From the NCBI RefSeq assembly GCF_027359925.1, contig NZ_CP114768.1:186001-250000 (forward strand): DNA of 64,000 nt. The letters run 5' to 3'. This document shows, piece after piece, positions 8,324 through 17,071 of this stretch. Under the pieces are notes generated by a model, which was not told the DNA's origin, did not search any database, and saw only the letters and a program-made list of their open reading frames with translations. The stretch comes from Hymenobacter canadensis (GTDB taxonomy: Bacteria; Bacteroidota; Bacteroidia; Cytophagales; Hymenobacteraceae). Made by a program: the position numbers and the translations under genes. Within the stretch, counting starts at the first letter, position 1. Each line of letters starts with the position of its first letter.

Positions 8324-9170
8324 CGCGGCCCGCAACCGCCTCTTCGACCGCGCCTTTCGGGTGCTGGGGCTGCTGGCCACGCTGGTTAGCCTGCTGCTGC
8401 TGGCCGGGTTCCTGGTCGATATTCTGCACGCGGGGCTGGGCCGGCTCAGCTGGGCGTTTCTGGGCGGGCTGCCCTCGCGCTTCCCGGCGCGGGCCGGGAT
8501 CTACACCGCCCTGCTGGGCACGGTCTGGATTGGGGCCATCACCGCGCTGGTGGCCGTGCCGGTGGGCATTGCGGCGGGCGTGTACCTGGAAGAGTACGGG
8601 GCCAAAAGCCGCTGGGCGGCGCTGATCGAAATCAACATCACCAACCTGGCCGGGGTGCCCTCCATCATCTACGGCCTGCTGGGGCTGGAGGTATTCGTGC
8701 GGTTTGCGCACCTGGGACCCAGCGTGCTGGCCGCCGGCTGCACCCTGGCTTTGCTGATTCTGCCCCTGCTCATCGTCACCACCCGCGAGGCGCTGCGGGC
8801 CGTGCCCCGCCCCCTGCGCGAAGCCTCCTACGCCCTCGGGGCCACGCGCTGGCAAACCACCTGGCACCAGGTGCTGCCCGCCGCGGCCGGCGGCATCCTC
8901 ACGGGCCTGATCCTGGCCCTGGCGCGGGCGGTGGGTGAAACCGCGCCGCTGGTCGTCATTGGGGTGCTGGCCTACGTGCCCTTCACCCCGGCGGGCCCGC
9001 TCGACGAGTTTTCGGCCCTGCCGGTGCAGATTTTCAACTGGATAGACCGCCCGCAAAAAGCCTTCGGCCCCAACGCGGCGGCGGCGATCCTCGTGCTGCT
9101 GGGCATCACCTTCGCCCTCAATGGCGGAGCCATCTACCTGCGCAACCGCTGGCGGCGGCACGGGCGATAG
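8316..9170 (+). CDS. pstA: phosphate ABC transporter permease PstA
   Basis: 284 residues with six membrane segments. [15 protein letters not shown], the EAA loop [20 protein letters not shown] and [13 protein letters not shown] are characteristic of PstA. It begins within the end of pstC (ATG at 8316, pstC stop at 8321..8323) and is followed by pstB after 26 bp. Partner of PstC in the inner-membrane pore. Confidence 0.93.
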   Translation: MSSAARNRLFDRAFRVLGLLATLVSLLLLAGFLVDILHAGLGRLSWAFLGGLPSRFPARAGIYTALLGTVWIGAITALVAVPVGIAAGVYLEEYGAKSRWAALIEINITNLAGVPSIIYGLLGLEVFVRFAHLGPSVLAAGCTLALLILPLLIVTTREALRAVPRPLREASYALGATRWQTTWHQVLPAAAGGILTGLILALARAVGETAPLVVIGVLAYVPFTPAGPLDEFSALPVQIFNWIDRPQKAFGPNAAAAILVLLGITFALNGGAIYLRNRWRRHGR

Positions 9171-9196
9171 CTGCGCTTTCACTTCTTCCCTATATC

Positions 9197-9949
9197 ATGC
9201 CTGAACTAGAGGCCCGGCACGCAACGGTGTACTACGGCACAAACCGCGTGCTGGAAGATGTTTCCCTGACCGTTGCCGAGCACACGGTTACCGCCTTTAT
9301 CGGGCCGTCGGGCTGCGGCAAGTCCACGTTTCTGCGGCTCTTCAACCGCATGAACGATTTCCTCCCCGACTTCCGCCTGGAGGGCGAAATCCGGCTGCAC
9401 GACCAGAACATCTACGCCCCCCACACCGATGTGGAGGAGCTGCGCAAGCAGGTGGGCATGGTGTTTCAGCAGCCCAACCCGTTTCCGAAAAGCGTGTACG
9501 ACAACGTGACGTACGGGCTGGTGCTGCAGGGGCAGCGCGCGAAAGCCGTGCTTGACGCGGCCGTGGAAAAGGCCCTGCGCCAGGCCGCGCTCTGGGATGA
9601 GGTGAAGGACCACCTGCGTAAGTCGGCGCTGGCCCTCTCGGGCGGGCAGCAGCAGCGCCTGTGCATTGCCCGCGCCCTGGCCATCTCGCCCCATACCCTG
9701 CTCATGGATGAGCCCGCCTCCGCCCTCGACCCCATTGCCACGGCCAAAATCGAGGAGCTGGTGCAGGAGCTGAAACAGGACTACACCATCCTCATCGTGA
9801 CCCACAACATGCAGCAGGCCCGGCGCGTGAGCGACAAAACCGCCTTCTTCAACTTCGGCCGGCTGATCGAATACGGCGACACGCCGGCCCTGTTCGAGCA
9901 GCCGCAGCAGGAGCAGACCCAACACTACCTGCGGGGCCACTTCGGCTGA
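9197..9949 (+). CDS. pstB: phosphate ABC transporter ATP-binding protein PstB
   Basis: 250 residues, the usual PstB length. Walker A is GPSGCGKST, followed by the PstB hallmark [24 protein letters not shown] is the Q-loop region, [15 protein letters not shown] the ABC signature, and [15 protein letters not shown]alker [14 protein letters not shown] carries the H-loop. It powers phosphate import with PstSCA. No phoU or PhoBR-type regulator follows, unlike many chromosomal pst operons. Confidence 0.95.
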   Translation: MPELEARHATVYYGTNRVLEDVSLTVAEHTVTAFIGPSGCGKSTFLRLFNRMNDFLPDFRLEGEIRLHDQNIYAPHTDVEELRKQVGMVFQQPNPFPKSVYDNVTYGLVLQGQRAKAVLDAAVEKALRQAALWDEVKDHLRKSALALSGGQQQRLCIARALAISPHTLLMDEPASALDPIATAKIEELVQELKQDYTILIVTHNMQQARRVSDKTAFFNFGRLIEYGDTPALFEQPQQEQTQHYLRGHFG

Positions 9950-10019
9950 GGCTCTTGCTGCGCAAGGCCAGCCACCCCGGAACACTTCGTTTTTTCAGCG
10001 GCTCGCCGCCCCACCCTGT

Positions 10020-11153
10020 TTGAACAGACGTCATTTTATCGGCCTGGCCGGCGGTTCCGTTGCCCTGGCCGGCACCGGGGCCTACCTGCTCAGCGACCGA
10101 AGCAGCTTCTCGCGGGCCGACCTACGGCCCACCGCCGCGGCTTCGGGCTGGGCGGGCCTCATCAAGTGGCAGCCCGATGAGCAGCTGATTCTTGAGCTGG
10201 CGGCGCTGGCCCCGAGCGGCCACAACACCCAGCCCTGGGCCGTGCGGTACGTGGCGCCCTACCGCTGGGTGGTGTGCAACGACCCGACCCGCTGGCTGCC
10301 CGGCGTGGATCCCACGCAACGGGAGAAGCTGCTTTCCATTGGGGCGTTTCTGCATAATCTAGAGTACGCGGCCAACAGCCTCGGCTACCGCTGCCAGTTC
10401 ACCCAGCTGGCCCAGACCAACCAGGACGAAGCGGTGGTGGCCGTGGTGTGTAGTAAGGCGGCCGCCGTGTCTGCCTTCGATGTGCAGCACATCCGGGACC
10501 GCCGCACCGTGCGCTCCGGTTTGCTGACCACGGCCCTCCGGCAGGCAGACCAGGCTGCCCTGTTCCCGGCCACCGCTGAGGGGTTTCACTATATTCCCAA
10601 CACGGCGCCGGAATGGCACCAACTCAACGAGCAAACCATCGAAGCGAACCGCCTGCAGGCCGCCCGCCCGGTGGCCCGGCAGGAGCTGGCCGACTGGATA
10701 CGGTTTTCCAATCGCGACGTGGCGGCGCACCGTGACGGGCTGACGACGGCCGGGATGGAGATTACGGGTGTGTCAGGCTGGGTGGTGCGCAATTTCTACG
10801 CCCGGGCCCGGGTGCTCAGCGCCGGTTTCGGCCAGCAAACCCTGGATCAGGTGCGGGCGCAGGTAGGGCAGTCGGCCGGCTGGCTGCTGCTCACCAGCCG
10901 CGACACCACCGTAGCCTCCCTGCTCGATACCGGGCAGCGCCTGCAACACCTGCTGCTGCAGATCCGCCGGCGGGGCCTCGCGGTTCATCCCATGACCCAG
11001 GTGCTGGAAGAGCCGGCCACCCGCCGGGCCTTGCGCCAGACGCTGGGCCTGCCCGGGGAAGTGCAGTTCTTGCTCCGCATCGGCTACCTGAAAGCGTACC
11101 CCGCGCCCGTATCCTTGCGCCGGCCGGTGGCCTGGTTCACCCACGCTGCCTAG
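10020..11153 (+). CDS. Acg-family FMN-binding nitroreductase, Tat-exported
   Basis: 377 residues starting at TTG (10020). The N-terminus NRRHFIGLAGGSVALAGTGA is a twin-arginine signal, so the protein is probably exported folded. LAPSGHNTQPWAVRYV is the FMN-binding start of the nitroreductase fold, and the two-domain length with a second half-domain (GFGQQTLDQV...GWLLLTSRD...GLAVHPMTQVLEEP) matches the Acg group known from mycobacterial dormancy genes. It lies 70 bp after pstB and may be read through from the operon. Whether it reduces substrates or stores flavin is unknown. Confidence 0.8.
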   Translation: MNRRHFIGLAGGSVALAGTGAYLLSDRSSFSRADLRPTAAASGWAGLIKWQPDEQLILELAALAPSGHNTQPWAVRYVAPYRWVVCNDPTRWLPGVDPTQREKLLSIGAFLHNLEYAANSLGYRCQFTQLAQTNQDEAVVAVVCSKAAAVSAFDVQHIRDRRTVRSGLLTTALRQADQAALFPATAEGFHYIPNTAPEWHQLNEQTIEANRLQAARPVARQELADWIRFSNRDVAAHRDGLTTAGMEITGVSGWVVRNFYARARVLSAGFGQQTLDQVRAQVGQSAGWLLLTSRDTTVASLLDTGQRLQHLLLQIRRRGLAVHPMTQVLEEPATRRALRQTLGLPGEVQFLLRIGYLKAYPAPVSLRRPVAWFTHAA

Positions 11154-11616
11154 CCGGGAGGCCGGCGGGCTGAAGGCGGCGTTCCGGCTACGCTTCCACC
11201 ACCGTGCGGCCCGTGGTGGTAACGGGGTTTTCCGTTTCCAGGCCGGCCACGTAGCGGTATTCGGCGGTGGCGTTGCCAGCCGTGAAGGTGGCCAGGATAT
11301 TGAATAACAGATTTTCAGAATATACCATGGCCTTGGCCGGCGAATGCTGCGGTGCACACCCGGCCACGGTTACTATTCCATTACGGTTGCCTATTCCGCT
11401 TCCAGGGAGCAACCAGGGGCTGTACTTTTGAGTCGCAAATGCTACTAAGCCCCGCTTGATCCTGGTGAGCCAGCTCAGGCGGGCACTAGTTGTTATAGGA
11501 TGAGGTGAGCCGCGTGTCCCGTCAGTTTATACATTTACCGGTTATGTGCCCCGCCCCAATCTGCAAGTTGGGGCGGGACTGTTAAGGGGGGGGGCAGCAG
11601 CTGCCAGCGCATGAAG
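11154..11616. other. intergenic region with one hairpin
   Basis: 463 bp without a convincing gene. A 10-bp perfect stem (11550..11559 with 11568..11577, 8-nt loop) could act as a weak terminator between converging genes but has no T run. A 74-codon minus-strand frame starting at 11412 has no recognisable domain. Confidence 0.5.
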
Positions 11617-11988
11617 CTACCGCCGCGTAGCCCGTGGCTGGGTGGAGTACACCCGGATCGTGAACACGGAGTCTGCCGGGCTGACGGGGGTAGGGCGCGC
11701 CAGATGCCCCGGGTAGTCGACCAGCAGCAGGTAGCTTCCGGTGGGCAGCTCCAGGCGGAAGAGTCCTTCGGAGTTGGTCGTCGCGGCGAATGGGGTTCCC
11801 TTAGCCCAGACGCTCGCGCCGGCCAGGGGCCGGCGGGCGGCGTCCAGCACCCGGCCTCGGCACGTCCAGTTCGCGGGCGAAGACCGGAGCGACTCCGGGG
11901 GCGCAGGCAGGGGGGCCGACTGGCCCGCCGCCGTCAGGGCCGCCAGCGTACAACTCAGGGCCAGAAGGGGGCGCAATGTGCAGAGCAT
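11617..11988 (-). CDS. secreted protein with carboxypeptidase-like regulatory domain
   Basis: 123 residues from MLCTLRPLLALSCTLAALTA, a typical Sec signal peptide ending AAGQ. The mature part contains CRGRVLDAARRPLAGASVWA and TNSEGLFRLELPTGSYLLLV, the beta-sandwich of the CarboxypepD_reg family often found in front of TonB-dependent receptors but here alone. Probably a small periplasmic or surface protein. The frame extends five codons upstream to a TTG, but the ATG at 11988 fits the signal peptide better. Confidence 0.65.
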   Translation of the reverse strand: MLCTLRPLLALSCTLAALTAAGQSAPLPAPPESLRSSPANWTCRGRVLDAARRPLAGASVWAKGTPFAATTNSEGLFRLELPTGSYLLLVDYPGHLARPTPVSPADSVFTIRVYSTQPRATRR

Positions 11989-12224
11989 AAAGTGGTTAGT
12001 CAAGACCGGCGCATTCTTCTTCCGGTGTCGGCAAAACTACACTTTCTGAGATAAACCGCTAGCTCAGCATTCTTTAGCGTTGTTTTCCGTTCCTAGTATA
12101 GTGCGCCCCCTACTAAGCGCGCTGTGTGGCTAAGTCGGAGCGCCGGAGCGCCAACTCTGGCAATCGCCCAGGTGCGAAGCAGAAACGGAATCGCTTAACC
12201 CGAGTTCTGCAACAGCCACGGTCG

Positions 12225-12635
12225 TTAGGCGGGTGCTTGAAACGTATTGACCCGTGCTTCCCACGTCACCGACCATTCGCAAAGCTCGGCCAGGAGCGGC
12301 GCAACGCTCTCGCCAAAGGTCGTCAGCGAGTACTCCACCCGGGGCGGTACTTCGGCAAAGACCTGCCGGTGCACCAGCCCGTTGGCTTCGAGCTGCCGCA
12401 GGCTCTGGGCCAGCATCTTGGGCGATACCCCGCTGATTTGGCGCTGCAGCTCGCTGTTGCGCTTTGGGCGCTGCATCAAAGCCAGCAAGATCAGCAGCAG
12501 CCATTTGCTGGCCAGCAGGTTCAGGGCCTGATGGACCACGCAGCTCGCATCCAGATTGGACTTGGCTTCGAGCCAATCCCGCAATTTTTGCTGGGCTTCT
12601 ACTTTTTTTTCTTTGTTTGCGCTCATTGGACTCAT
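12225..12635 (-). CDS. HxlR family transcriptional regulator
   Basis: 136 residues. After a basic N-terminus, CVVHQALNLLASKWLLLILLAL is the HxlR hallmark (helix 1 with the conserved KW), FSELQRQI-like NSELQRQISGVSPKMLAQSL is the recognition helix region, and PRVEYSLTTFGESVAPLLAEL is the beta-wing and dimer helix. It lies divergent to an NTF2-like/NmrA-like operon and a palindrome sits directly before its start, so it likely represses that operon and itself in response to a redox or electrophile signal, as known for several HxlR regulators. Confidence 0.88.
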   Translation of the reverse strand: MSPMSANKEKKVEAQQKLRDWLEAKSNLDASCVVHQALNLLASKWLLLILLALMQRPKRNSELQRQISGVSPKMLAQSLRQLEANGLVHRQVFAEVPPRVEYSLTTFGESVAPLLAELCEWSVTWEARVNTFQAPA

Positions 12636-12637
12636 TT

Positions 12638-12653
12638 GTTACCGCAAGGTAAC
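12638..12653. promoter_or_regulatory. putative HxlR operator
   Basis: GTTACCGCAAGGTAAC is a perfect dyad (6-bp arms, 4-bp spacer) lying 3 bp upstream of the hxlR start codon in the divergent promoter region. A second dyad, ACCATACTTTATGGT, follows within a few bases. GTTAC...GTAAC dyads are typical of HxlR operators; binding here is inferred. Confidence 0.6.
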
Positions 12654-12710
12654 TACCATACTTTATGGTGCCTACTTTCTTTTCGGTAGTATAGGCCGCA
12701 ATTTTGTGGC

Positions 12711-13217
12711 ATGACAACTCCAACTTCCCGGCTGACGCCGGTTACCCCAGCACCCACGTCGCCTGCGGCGCAAACGGCGCAACGGGTATTGCAACAACTA
12801 TTGCACGGCTTTCAGACAGCTGACCTGCCAACCGTCCTCGGCTGCTTTGCCGAGGATGCCGTTATTGAGTATCCCTACGCGCCACAAATGGGCACCGCCG
12901 TCCGGCTCGAGGGCCAGGCGGCCATTGGCCAGTACCTGCGCCATGCTTTGCAGGGAATGCCCCCGCTCGTGTTCAGTCAGCTGCGTCTTAACCACGACCT
13001 GGCACTGGGCGTGCACTGGGCGGAGGTTCACTGCGAAGCCCCGGTTGCGGGCACCGACCGCACGTACCGGCAGGATTACGTGATGCGCTTTGAGCTGCGC
13101 GGCGAGCAATTCCTGCATTACCGCGAGTACTGGAACCAACTCGCGGCCCGCGAGGCCTTCGGCGGCGAAGCCGCAGCCCGTCAGCTATTTACCGCCACTT
13201 GTCTCGTCCGGCTATAG
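12711..13217 (+). CDS. NTF2-like (SnoaL-type) protein, 3' end replaced by IS
   Basis: 168 residues. LLHGFQTADLPTVLGCFAEDAVIEYPYAP and QAAIGQYLRHALQGMPPL, then a cone of strands (HCEAPVAGTDRTYRQDYVMRF) and a final YREYWN are the nuclear transport factor 2/SnoaL fold, usually small-molecule isomerases or binding proteins. The last six residues (TCLVRL region) are encoded by the left terminus of an IS3-family element inserted at 13200; rejoining the flanks gives ATPTAS then a stop, 12 bp before the next gene. The fold core is untouched, so the protein may still work, but the downstream gene is now separated from its promoter. Confidence 0.8.
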   Translation: MTTPTSRLTPVTPAPTSPAAQTAQRVLQQLLHGFQTADLPTVLGCFAEDAVIEYPYAPQMGTAVRLEGQAAIGQYLRHALQGMPPLVFSQLRLNHDLALGVHWAEVHCEAPVAGTDRTYRQDYVMRFELRGEQFLHYREYWNQLAAREAFGGEAAARQLFTATCLVRL

Positions 13218-13335
13218 CTATACAGATGAAATTGATAATCCGTCCTGCGCTTTACAGGCTGGGCTGGTAATCCGGATTGAACTTTACAGGTAGACAAGAT
13301 AGTCAGCCGTTTTTTGCCACCGCTTAGGTCGGGTA

Positions 13336-14238
13336 TCACGTTGGGGCTGCGATAGCCGCCGCCTGATAGTAATTTTTCCAGCGCCGCACGAGCAGTCCTT
13401 CCTGCTCATGGGCTTGATTTGGGGTCAGGAAGTCGCAGCTGCCGTGTGGGCGCAGCTCGTTGTAGGTTCGCACCGCCTGTGCCACCAGCGCATCGGCCTG
13501 GGCAAAACCGGGCAGCGTGTTGCCCAGGCCGAATTCGTCCTTCAGGATGCCGTTGACCCGTTCGGCCACGGCGTTTTCGTACGGGTCCCCGTGCTGGGTC
13601 ATGCTTAGGGCCACGCCGTGACTTTCCAGCAGGCCCACGTACTCGCGCGCCGCATACTGTAAGCCCCGGTCGGAGTGGTGAATCAGCGGGCGGTGCGGCT
13701 GCACGCGGGTCGCCAGGGCCTGCTGCAGCGCGGCAAGAGTACCGCGCACCGACAGATCGGGGTGCAGGCAGGCGCCTACGATTTTGTGCGAATACAAGTC
13801 GGTAATCAGGCTCAGGTAGCTCCAGCCGCTGAGCAGGCGCACGTAAGTGATGTCGCTGACCCAGACCTGTTCGGCGTGGTGCACCGTCAGGTTTTCAATC
13901 AGATTTGGCCGCCGAAACAAGGGCAAGCAGGTTTGCGTGGTCACCACGCGCCGCTTGCGGCGGCGGATGAGCAGGCCGTGGCCGGCCAGCAAGGCAAACA
14001 GGTAGTCCCGGCCCACGCGGGGCGCGTGCTCACCTAGCCGCGGCTGCAGCAGGAACTGGAGCTTGCGTGTGCCCAACCGGGGTAGGTCCGTGCGGATGTC
14101 GGCCACCAGGGCCAGCACCAAGCCGTCGAGCAAGGCCTGCGCCGTAGCCCGGCGTTGGTGGTCGTAGAATGCGTTTCGCGTCTTGCCAAACAGCCCACAG
14201 AGCGTACCCACGCCTACGTGCGGGTACTTCCGGCGCAT
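13336..14238 (-). CDS. IS3-family transposase OrfB (rve integrase core)
   Basis: 300 residues. The catalytic triad is complete: WVSDITYV (first Asp), HHSDRGLQY (second Asp), and NAVAERVNGILKDEF (Glu), ending with the family tail YNELRPHGSCDFLTPNQAH. The start codon overlaps the orfA stop as TAATG (ATG at 14236..14238), so it is made by termination-reinitiation or as a separate protein, rather than by an obvious -1 slippery site. Confidence 0.92.
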   Translation of the reverse strand: MRRKYPHVGVGTLCGLFGKTRNAFYDHQRRATAQALLDGLVLALVADIRTDLPRLGTRKLQFLLQPRLGEHAPRVGRDYLFALLAGHGLLIRRRKRRVVTTQTCLPLFRRPNLIENLTVHHAEQVWVSDITYVRLLSGWSYLSLITDLYSHKIVGACLHPDLSVRGTLAALQQALATRVQPHRPLIHHSDRGLQYAAREYVGLLESHGVALSMTQHGDPYENAVAERVNGILKDEFGLGNTLPGFAQADALVAQAVRTYNELRPHGSCDFLTPNQAHEQEGLLVRRWKNYYQAAAIAAPT

Positions 14239-14750
14239 TATTTCGACGGCTTGGCACCAGCCTTTTTTCGGATGTCAATCTTATAAGTTGCCTCTGCTTG
14301 GTCGATGAGCGTGTGCAGGGCTTCGATTTGCCACTGCGCCTGCCGCAGCTGTGCCGCCAGTGGGGTGCCGGCGTCGGCAGGCGGATCTGGCTCAGTCGTG
14401 AGTCGCCCCGACTCGCTGGCTCGGTAAGCAGCTACCCACTGGCGCAAGGTCTTTTTTAGGTGCAACTCGTATTTGAGCAGAGCCTCGTCTTCGCTCAGGC
14501 GGCCATCGAGTAACTCCCGGGCAATCTGCTGCTTCTGGGCGGCGGTGAATTGTTTACGGCGCATCTGCGCGTATACGGCGGTGCCGTAGCGCTTGAGCCA
14601 CGCCAGCAGCGTCATGTGGCCCACACCGAACTGCTGCCGGACAGCCTGTTGCGACAAACCCGACTCGACCAACCGGACGGCTTCTTGGCGAACAGAAATG
14701 GCATAATGATCATTTTTGCCCCTACGTGGGGCTTGTTCGAGTGCAGTCAT
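14238..14750 (-). CDS. IS3-family transposase OrfA
   Basis: 170 residues. SVRQEAVRLVESGLSQQAVRQQFGV followed by MTLLAWLKRYG is a helix-turn-helix of the IS3 OrfA/helix-turn-helix-29 type; a leucine-rich coiled coil (LAAQLRQAQWQIEALHTLID) near the C-terminus provides dimerisation. It begins 17 bp inside the right inverted repeat and is followed directly by orfB. Confidence 0.88.
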   Translation of the reverse strand: MTALEQAPRRGKNDHYAISVRQEAVRLVESGLSQQAVRQQFGVGHMTLLAWLKRYGTAVYAQMRRKQFTAAQKQQIARELLDGRLSEDEALLKYELHLKKTLRQWVAAYRASESGRLTTEPDPPADAGTPLAAQLRQAQWQIEALHTLIDQAEATYKIDIRKKAGAKPSK

Positions 14751-14820
14751 ACATCAGTTGGAGGATGTATAGCTATAGCCGGACGAGACAACTCCCACCG
14801 CTTCTTAACCGTCCTTGATT

Positions 14821-15720
14821 ATGCGCATTGTCATTGGTGCGGCGGCCGGCAATATCGGCCGCCGGGTAGCGGAGCACGTGCTCCGCGCAGGCCACGAAGC
14901 CGTCCTGCTCGTTCGCAACCCCGCCTCGCTGCCGGCTCAACTGGCCACGCACGCCCAGGCCCGGGTGGTCACCCTCGATTTAAGCGACGAGGCCGCCGTT
15001 ACGGCCGCCGCCCAGGGCGCCGACGGCTTGTGCTGGTTGGTGCCGCCCGCCTCCGCCCAGGTGTCCGACTGGGCCGGGTGGTACCGGGCCGTGGGGGCGG
15101 CCGGAGCGGCCGCGGTGCGGGCGCACGGGATTCCGCATGCTGTGCTGGTGTCCAGCTTGGGCGCGGGCATGGCACCCGGCTTGGGCACGATTACCTACGC
15201 GGGCGAATTAGAGCGGCAGCTGAACGCCACCGGGGCGAACGTCGTGGCCTTACGGCCGGGCTACTTCCTGGAAAACTTCCTGGCCCAGGCCCCCATCATT
15301 CGCACGCAGGGGACCCTCACCTACCCTTACGCCGAGGACCACGACATCCCCTTCGTCAGCGTCGTGGACATTGCGGCCGTCGCGGCCGATTACCTGCTGC
15401 ACCCGCAGTGGGCGGGCCAATGGACACGCAACCTCATGGGGCCGGCCAACCTGACCCTGCCCGCCTGCGCCGCGCTGCTGGCCCAGACCTGGGGCCACCC
15501 CGTGCGCTACCGCCGCCAATCCGCCGCGGAGTTGCATCAGAGTCTGGTGGGGTGGGGTTTGATGCCGCCCGCCCAACGCGAAATGATGGCCTTGTTTCAA
15601 GCTTTGGGGGACCCGGATGGGGCGTATGCAACCCCGCGCACGGCCGAGGCCTACACGCCCACGACGTTCCAGCAGTTTGCGGCCGCTCAACTCGTCCCGC
15701 TTCTGCAGTCGAATGGATAG
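14821..15720 (+). CDS. NmrA-like NAD(P)-binding protein
   Basis: 299 residues. MRIVIGAAAGNIGRRVAEHVLRAGHEAVLLVRN is a Rossmann start with the GxxGxxG variant of atypical short-chain dehydrogenases, followed by VTLDLSDEAAV, HAVLVSSLGA and ALRPGYFLENFL, as in NmrA/quinone-reductase-like proteins. Before the IS insertion the gene stood 12 bp behind the NTF2-like gene in one operon controlled by the divergent HxlR regulator, a pairing common for electrophile or quinone stress. The ATG at 14821 is preferred over an in-frame TTG two codons upstream. Confidence 0.85.
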   Translation: MRIVIGAAAGNIGRRVAEHVLRAGHEAVLLVRNPASLPAQLATHAQARVVTLDLSDEAAVTAAAQGADGLCWLVPPASAQVSDWAGWYRAVGAAGAAAVRAHGIPHAVLVSSLGAGMAPGLGTITYAGELERQLNATGANVVALRPGYFLENFLAQAPIIRTQGTLTYPYAEDHDIPFVSVVDIAAVAADYLLHPQWAGQWTRNLMGPANLTLPACAALLAQTWGHPVRYRRQSAAELHQSLVGWGLMPPAQREMMALFQALGDPDGAYATPRTAEAYTPTTFQQFAAAQLVPLLQSNG

Positions 15721-15986
15721 CGATACATGTGGTCACCTGTCCGTTCCGCAAGCGTGGAAGGCACTGCTGCCGTTATAATCACCAGCCGGATGGAGCGTTG
15801 CTTAGGCTGCGTAAGAACAGGCTACCGCTGTAACGGTCTCTCAAGACCATCCCCTGTACCGGACAGCAATGGCAGTAGCGACTGGTTCCTGCTTTTGGAC
15901 CTCAGCTCCCGCGCACCTACGCAAGAAGTGCCTCGTTCAACTAGACAGTGGGTCGGTGAACACGGCTCGTTCAAAAATAGGAGCGT
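15721..15986. other. intergenic region, nothing recognised
   Basis: 266 bp after the NmrA-like gene. Short open frames here show no domain or composition bias, and I see no terminator-like hairpin. Confidence 0.4.
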
Positions 15987-16418
15987 TTAGTGGATAACAC
16001 TTACTACCCCGTCGTGCCGAATGGAAACGAGCCAGTTGAAGCTGGCATCGAACAAATCAATGTCATCGGCGACCGGGTACCAAAGGGCATCGAAGTAGCG
16101 GGCCACGTCGGCAGTTTGAAAAGCGTCCACTTCCTCGAATCGGGCCCAATTGACGAAGAGTTCGGGCAGGGGCACAATGCCCAGGGCGGTAAGCGTCGGC
16201 AGCAGAGCAAAGTCCTGCTCGGCGTTTGCCTCCTGGTAGTAGGTCTGGCGCGAGGCAAGGGCGCGTTCGAACTCATCGGCCGTCCCTGAGGCCGTCAGCC
16301 CAAATTGTCTGGCTAGGCAGGCCTGTAGCGCCCGGCTCTCTGCGGGTGGCAAGGAGCGATACGCAGGAAAGGTGCCGGCGTGCTCCTGTTCAAACAAGGC
16401 GATTTTAAATGCTTCCAA
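15987..16418 (-). CDS. hypothetical protein
   Basis: 143 residues, acidic and rich in aromatic residues (PELFVNWARFEEVDAFQTAD, FDASFNWLVSIRHDGVVSVI). It has no signal peptide or membrane segment. Length, pI and the closing tryptophan/arginine strand resemble small immunity-type proteins, but I recognise no family. It is separated by 98 bp from the lipocalin-like gene on the same strand. Confidence 0.6.
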   Translation of the reverse strand: MEAFKIALFEQEHAGTFPAYRSLPPAESRALQACLARQFGLTASGTADEFERALASRQTYYQEANAEQDFALLPTLTALGIVPLPELFVNWARFEEVDAFQTADVARYFDALWYPVADDIDLFDASFNWLVSIRHDGVVSVIH

Positions 16419-16516
16419 GCTGGTAAAAGTAGCCGCCTACTCCACCTTTCAGTTCAGCGAAACGGTGATTCGAGTAGTGGAGCTACTTTTTCAAACTCAA
16501 CGTCTGGACGCGATTA

Positions 16517-17023
16517 CTACTCGCTGCTTAGAAATTGCTGCCTTAAGTTTTTTAACTCTTTTAAAGAAGTTCGTTTAAACGTGGTGGTGGTTTTGAAGTG
16601 GCCTTCGGGTTTATCCGTGACCAGGACCTTGACTAAGCGCGTCGGCGTGAGATCCAGTATGCGTTCGCGGTAGACATTGGCGCTATCGAAGACGATCAAA
16701 CTATCTCCGAATGCCCGGTAAGAATTTTCGTCGAGTATGTTCCCATAGATGAGATGGAACGCTTTATGGTCCTTCGTATACATATGGCCGTTAGCCCCTG
16801 GCTTTACCTCTACGACGTTGCTAAAGGGCGTGCTGTCATTGCTGAGCTGGCCTTCGATATAAACAGTTTGCAAATACCACACACCCAGAATCGAGGGCTT
16901 CTCCCTGGGGGTGGCTAGCGTATGCTCCAGCCCAACCTGATCGGCTGGGCTCGCGCTTTTGCAAGCCGGCAGTAGTAGTGAGACGCTCCACCATGCGGCC
17001 CTAACAAGTTCCTGTATTCTCAT
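16517..17023 (-). CDS. lipocalin-like lipoprotein
   Basis: 168 residues. The N-terminus (ELVRAAWWSVSLLLPAC) is a lipoprotein signal with Cys about 21. The body starts ILGVWYLQTVYIEG, like the GxW motif of bacterial lipocalin-like proteins, followed by alternating strands (HMYTKDHKAFHLIYGNI, SLIVFDSANVYRERIL, RLVKVLVTD). Likely a surface or periplasmic binding protein of unknown ligand. The IS630 element lies 49 bp before its start and may have displaced its promoter. Confidence 0.55.
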   Translation of the reverse strand: MRIQELVRAAWWSVSLLLPACKSASPADQVGLEHTLATPREKPSILGVWYLQTVYIEGQLSNDSTPFSNVVEVKPGANGHMYTKDHKAFHLIYGNILDENSYRAFGDSLIVFDSANVYRERILDLTPTRLVKVLVTDKPEGHFKTTTTFKRTSLKELKNLRQQFLSSE

Positions 17024-17071
17024 GCGGCAATGATAACCGCAAATCGTCGGGCTGTGGAGTCGATAGCACTA

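Larger units (their letters stand above)
13200..14790 (-). mobile_element. complete IS3-family insertion sequence
   Basis: 1591 bp bounded by perfect 24-bp inverted repeats (13200..13223 and 14767..14790, beginning TGTCTCGTCCGGCTATAGCT) and flanked by a 3-bp direct duplication ACT (13197..13199 and 14791..14793). It carries orfA and orfB on the minus strand. Sharp ends, intact genes and an intact target duplication indicate a recent insertion, into the last codons of an NTF2-like gene. Confidence 0.95.

Noticed and set aside
11188..11412. Minus-strand 74-codon frame behind the nitroreductase
   Set aside because: No domain, no start context, and it covers a region that looks intergenic.
15727..15990. 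Plus-strand 87-codon frame
   Set aside because: Low-complexity, no domain or signal; not supported as a gene.
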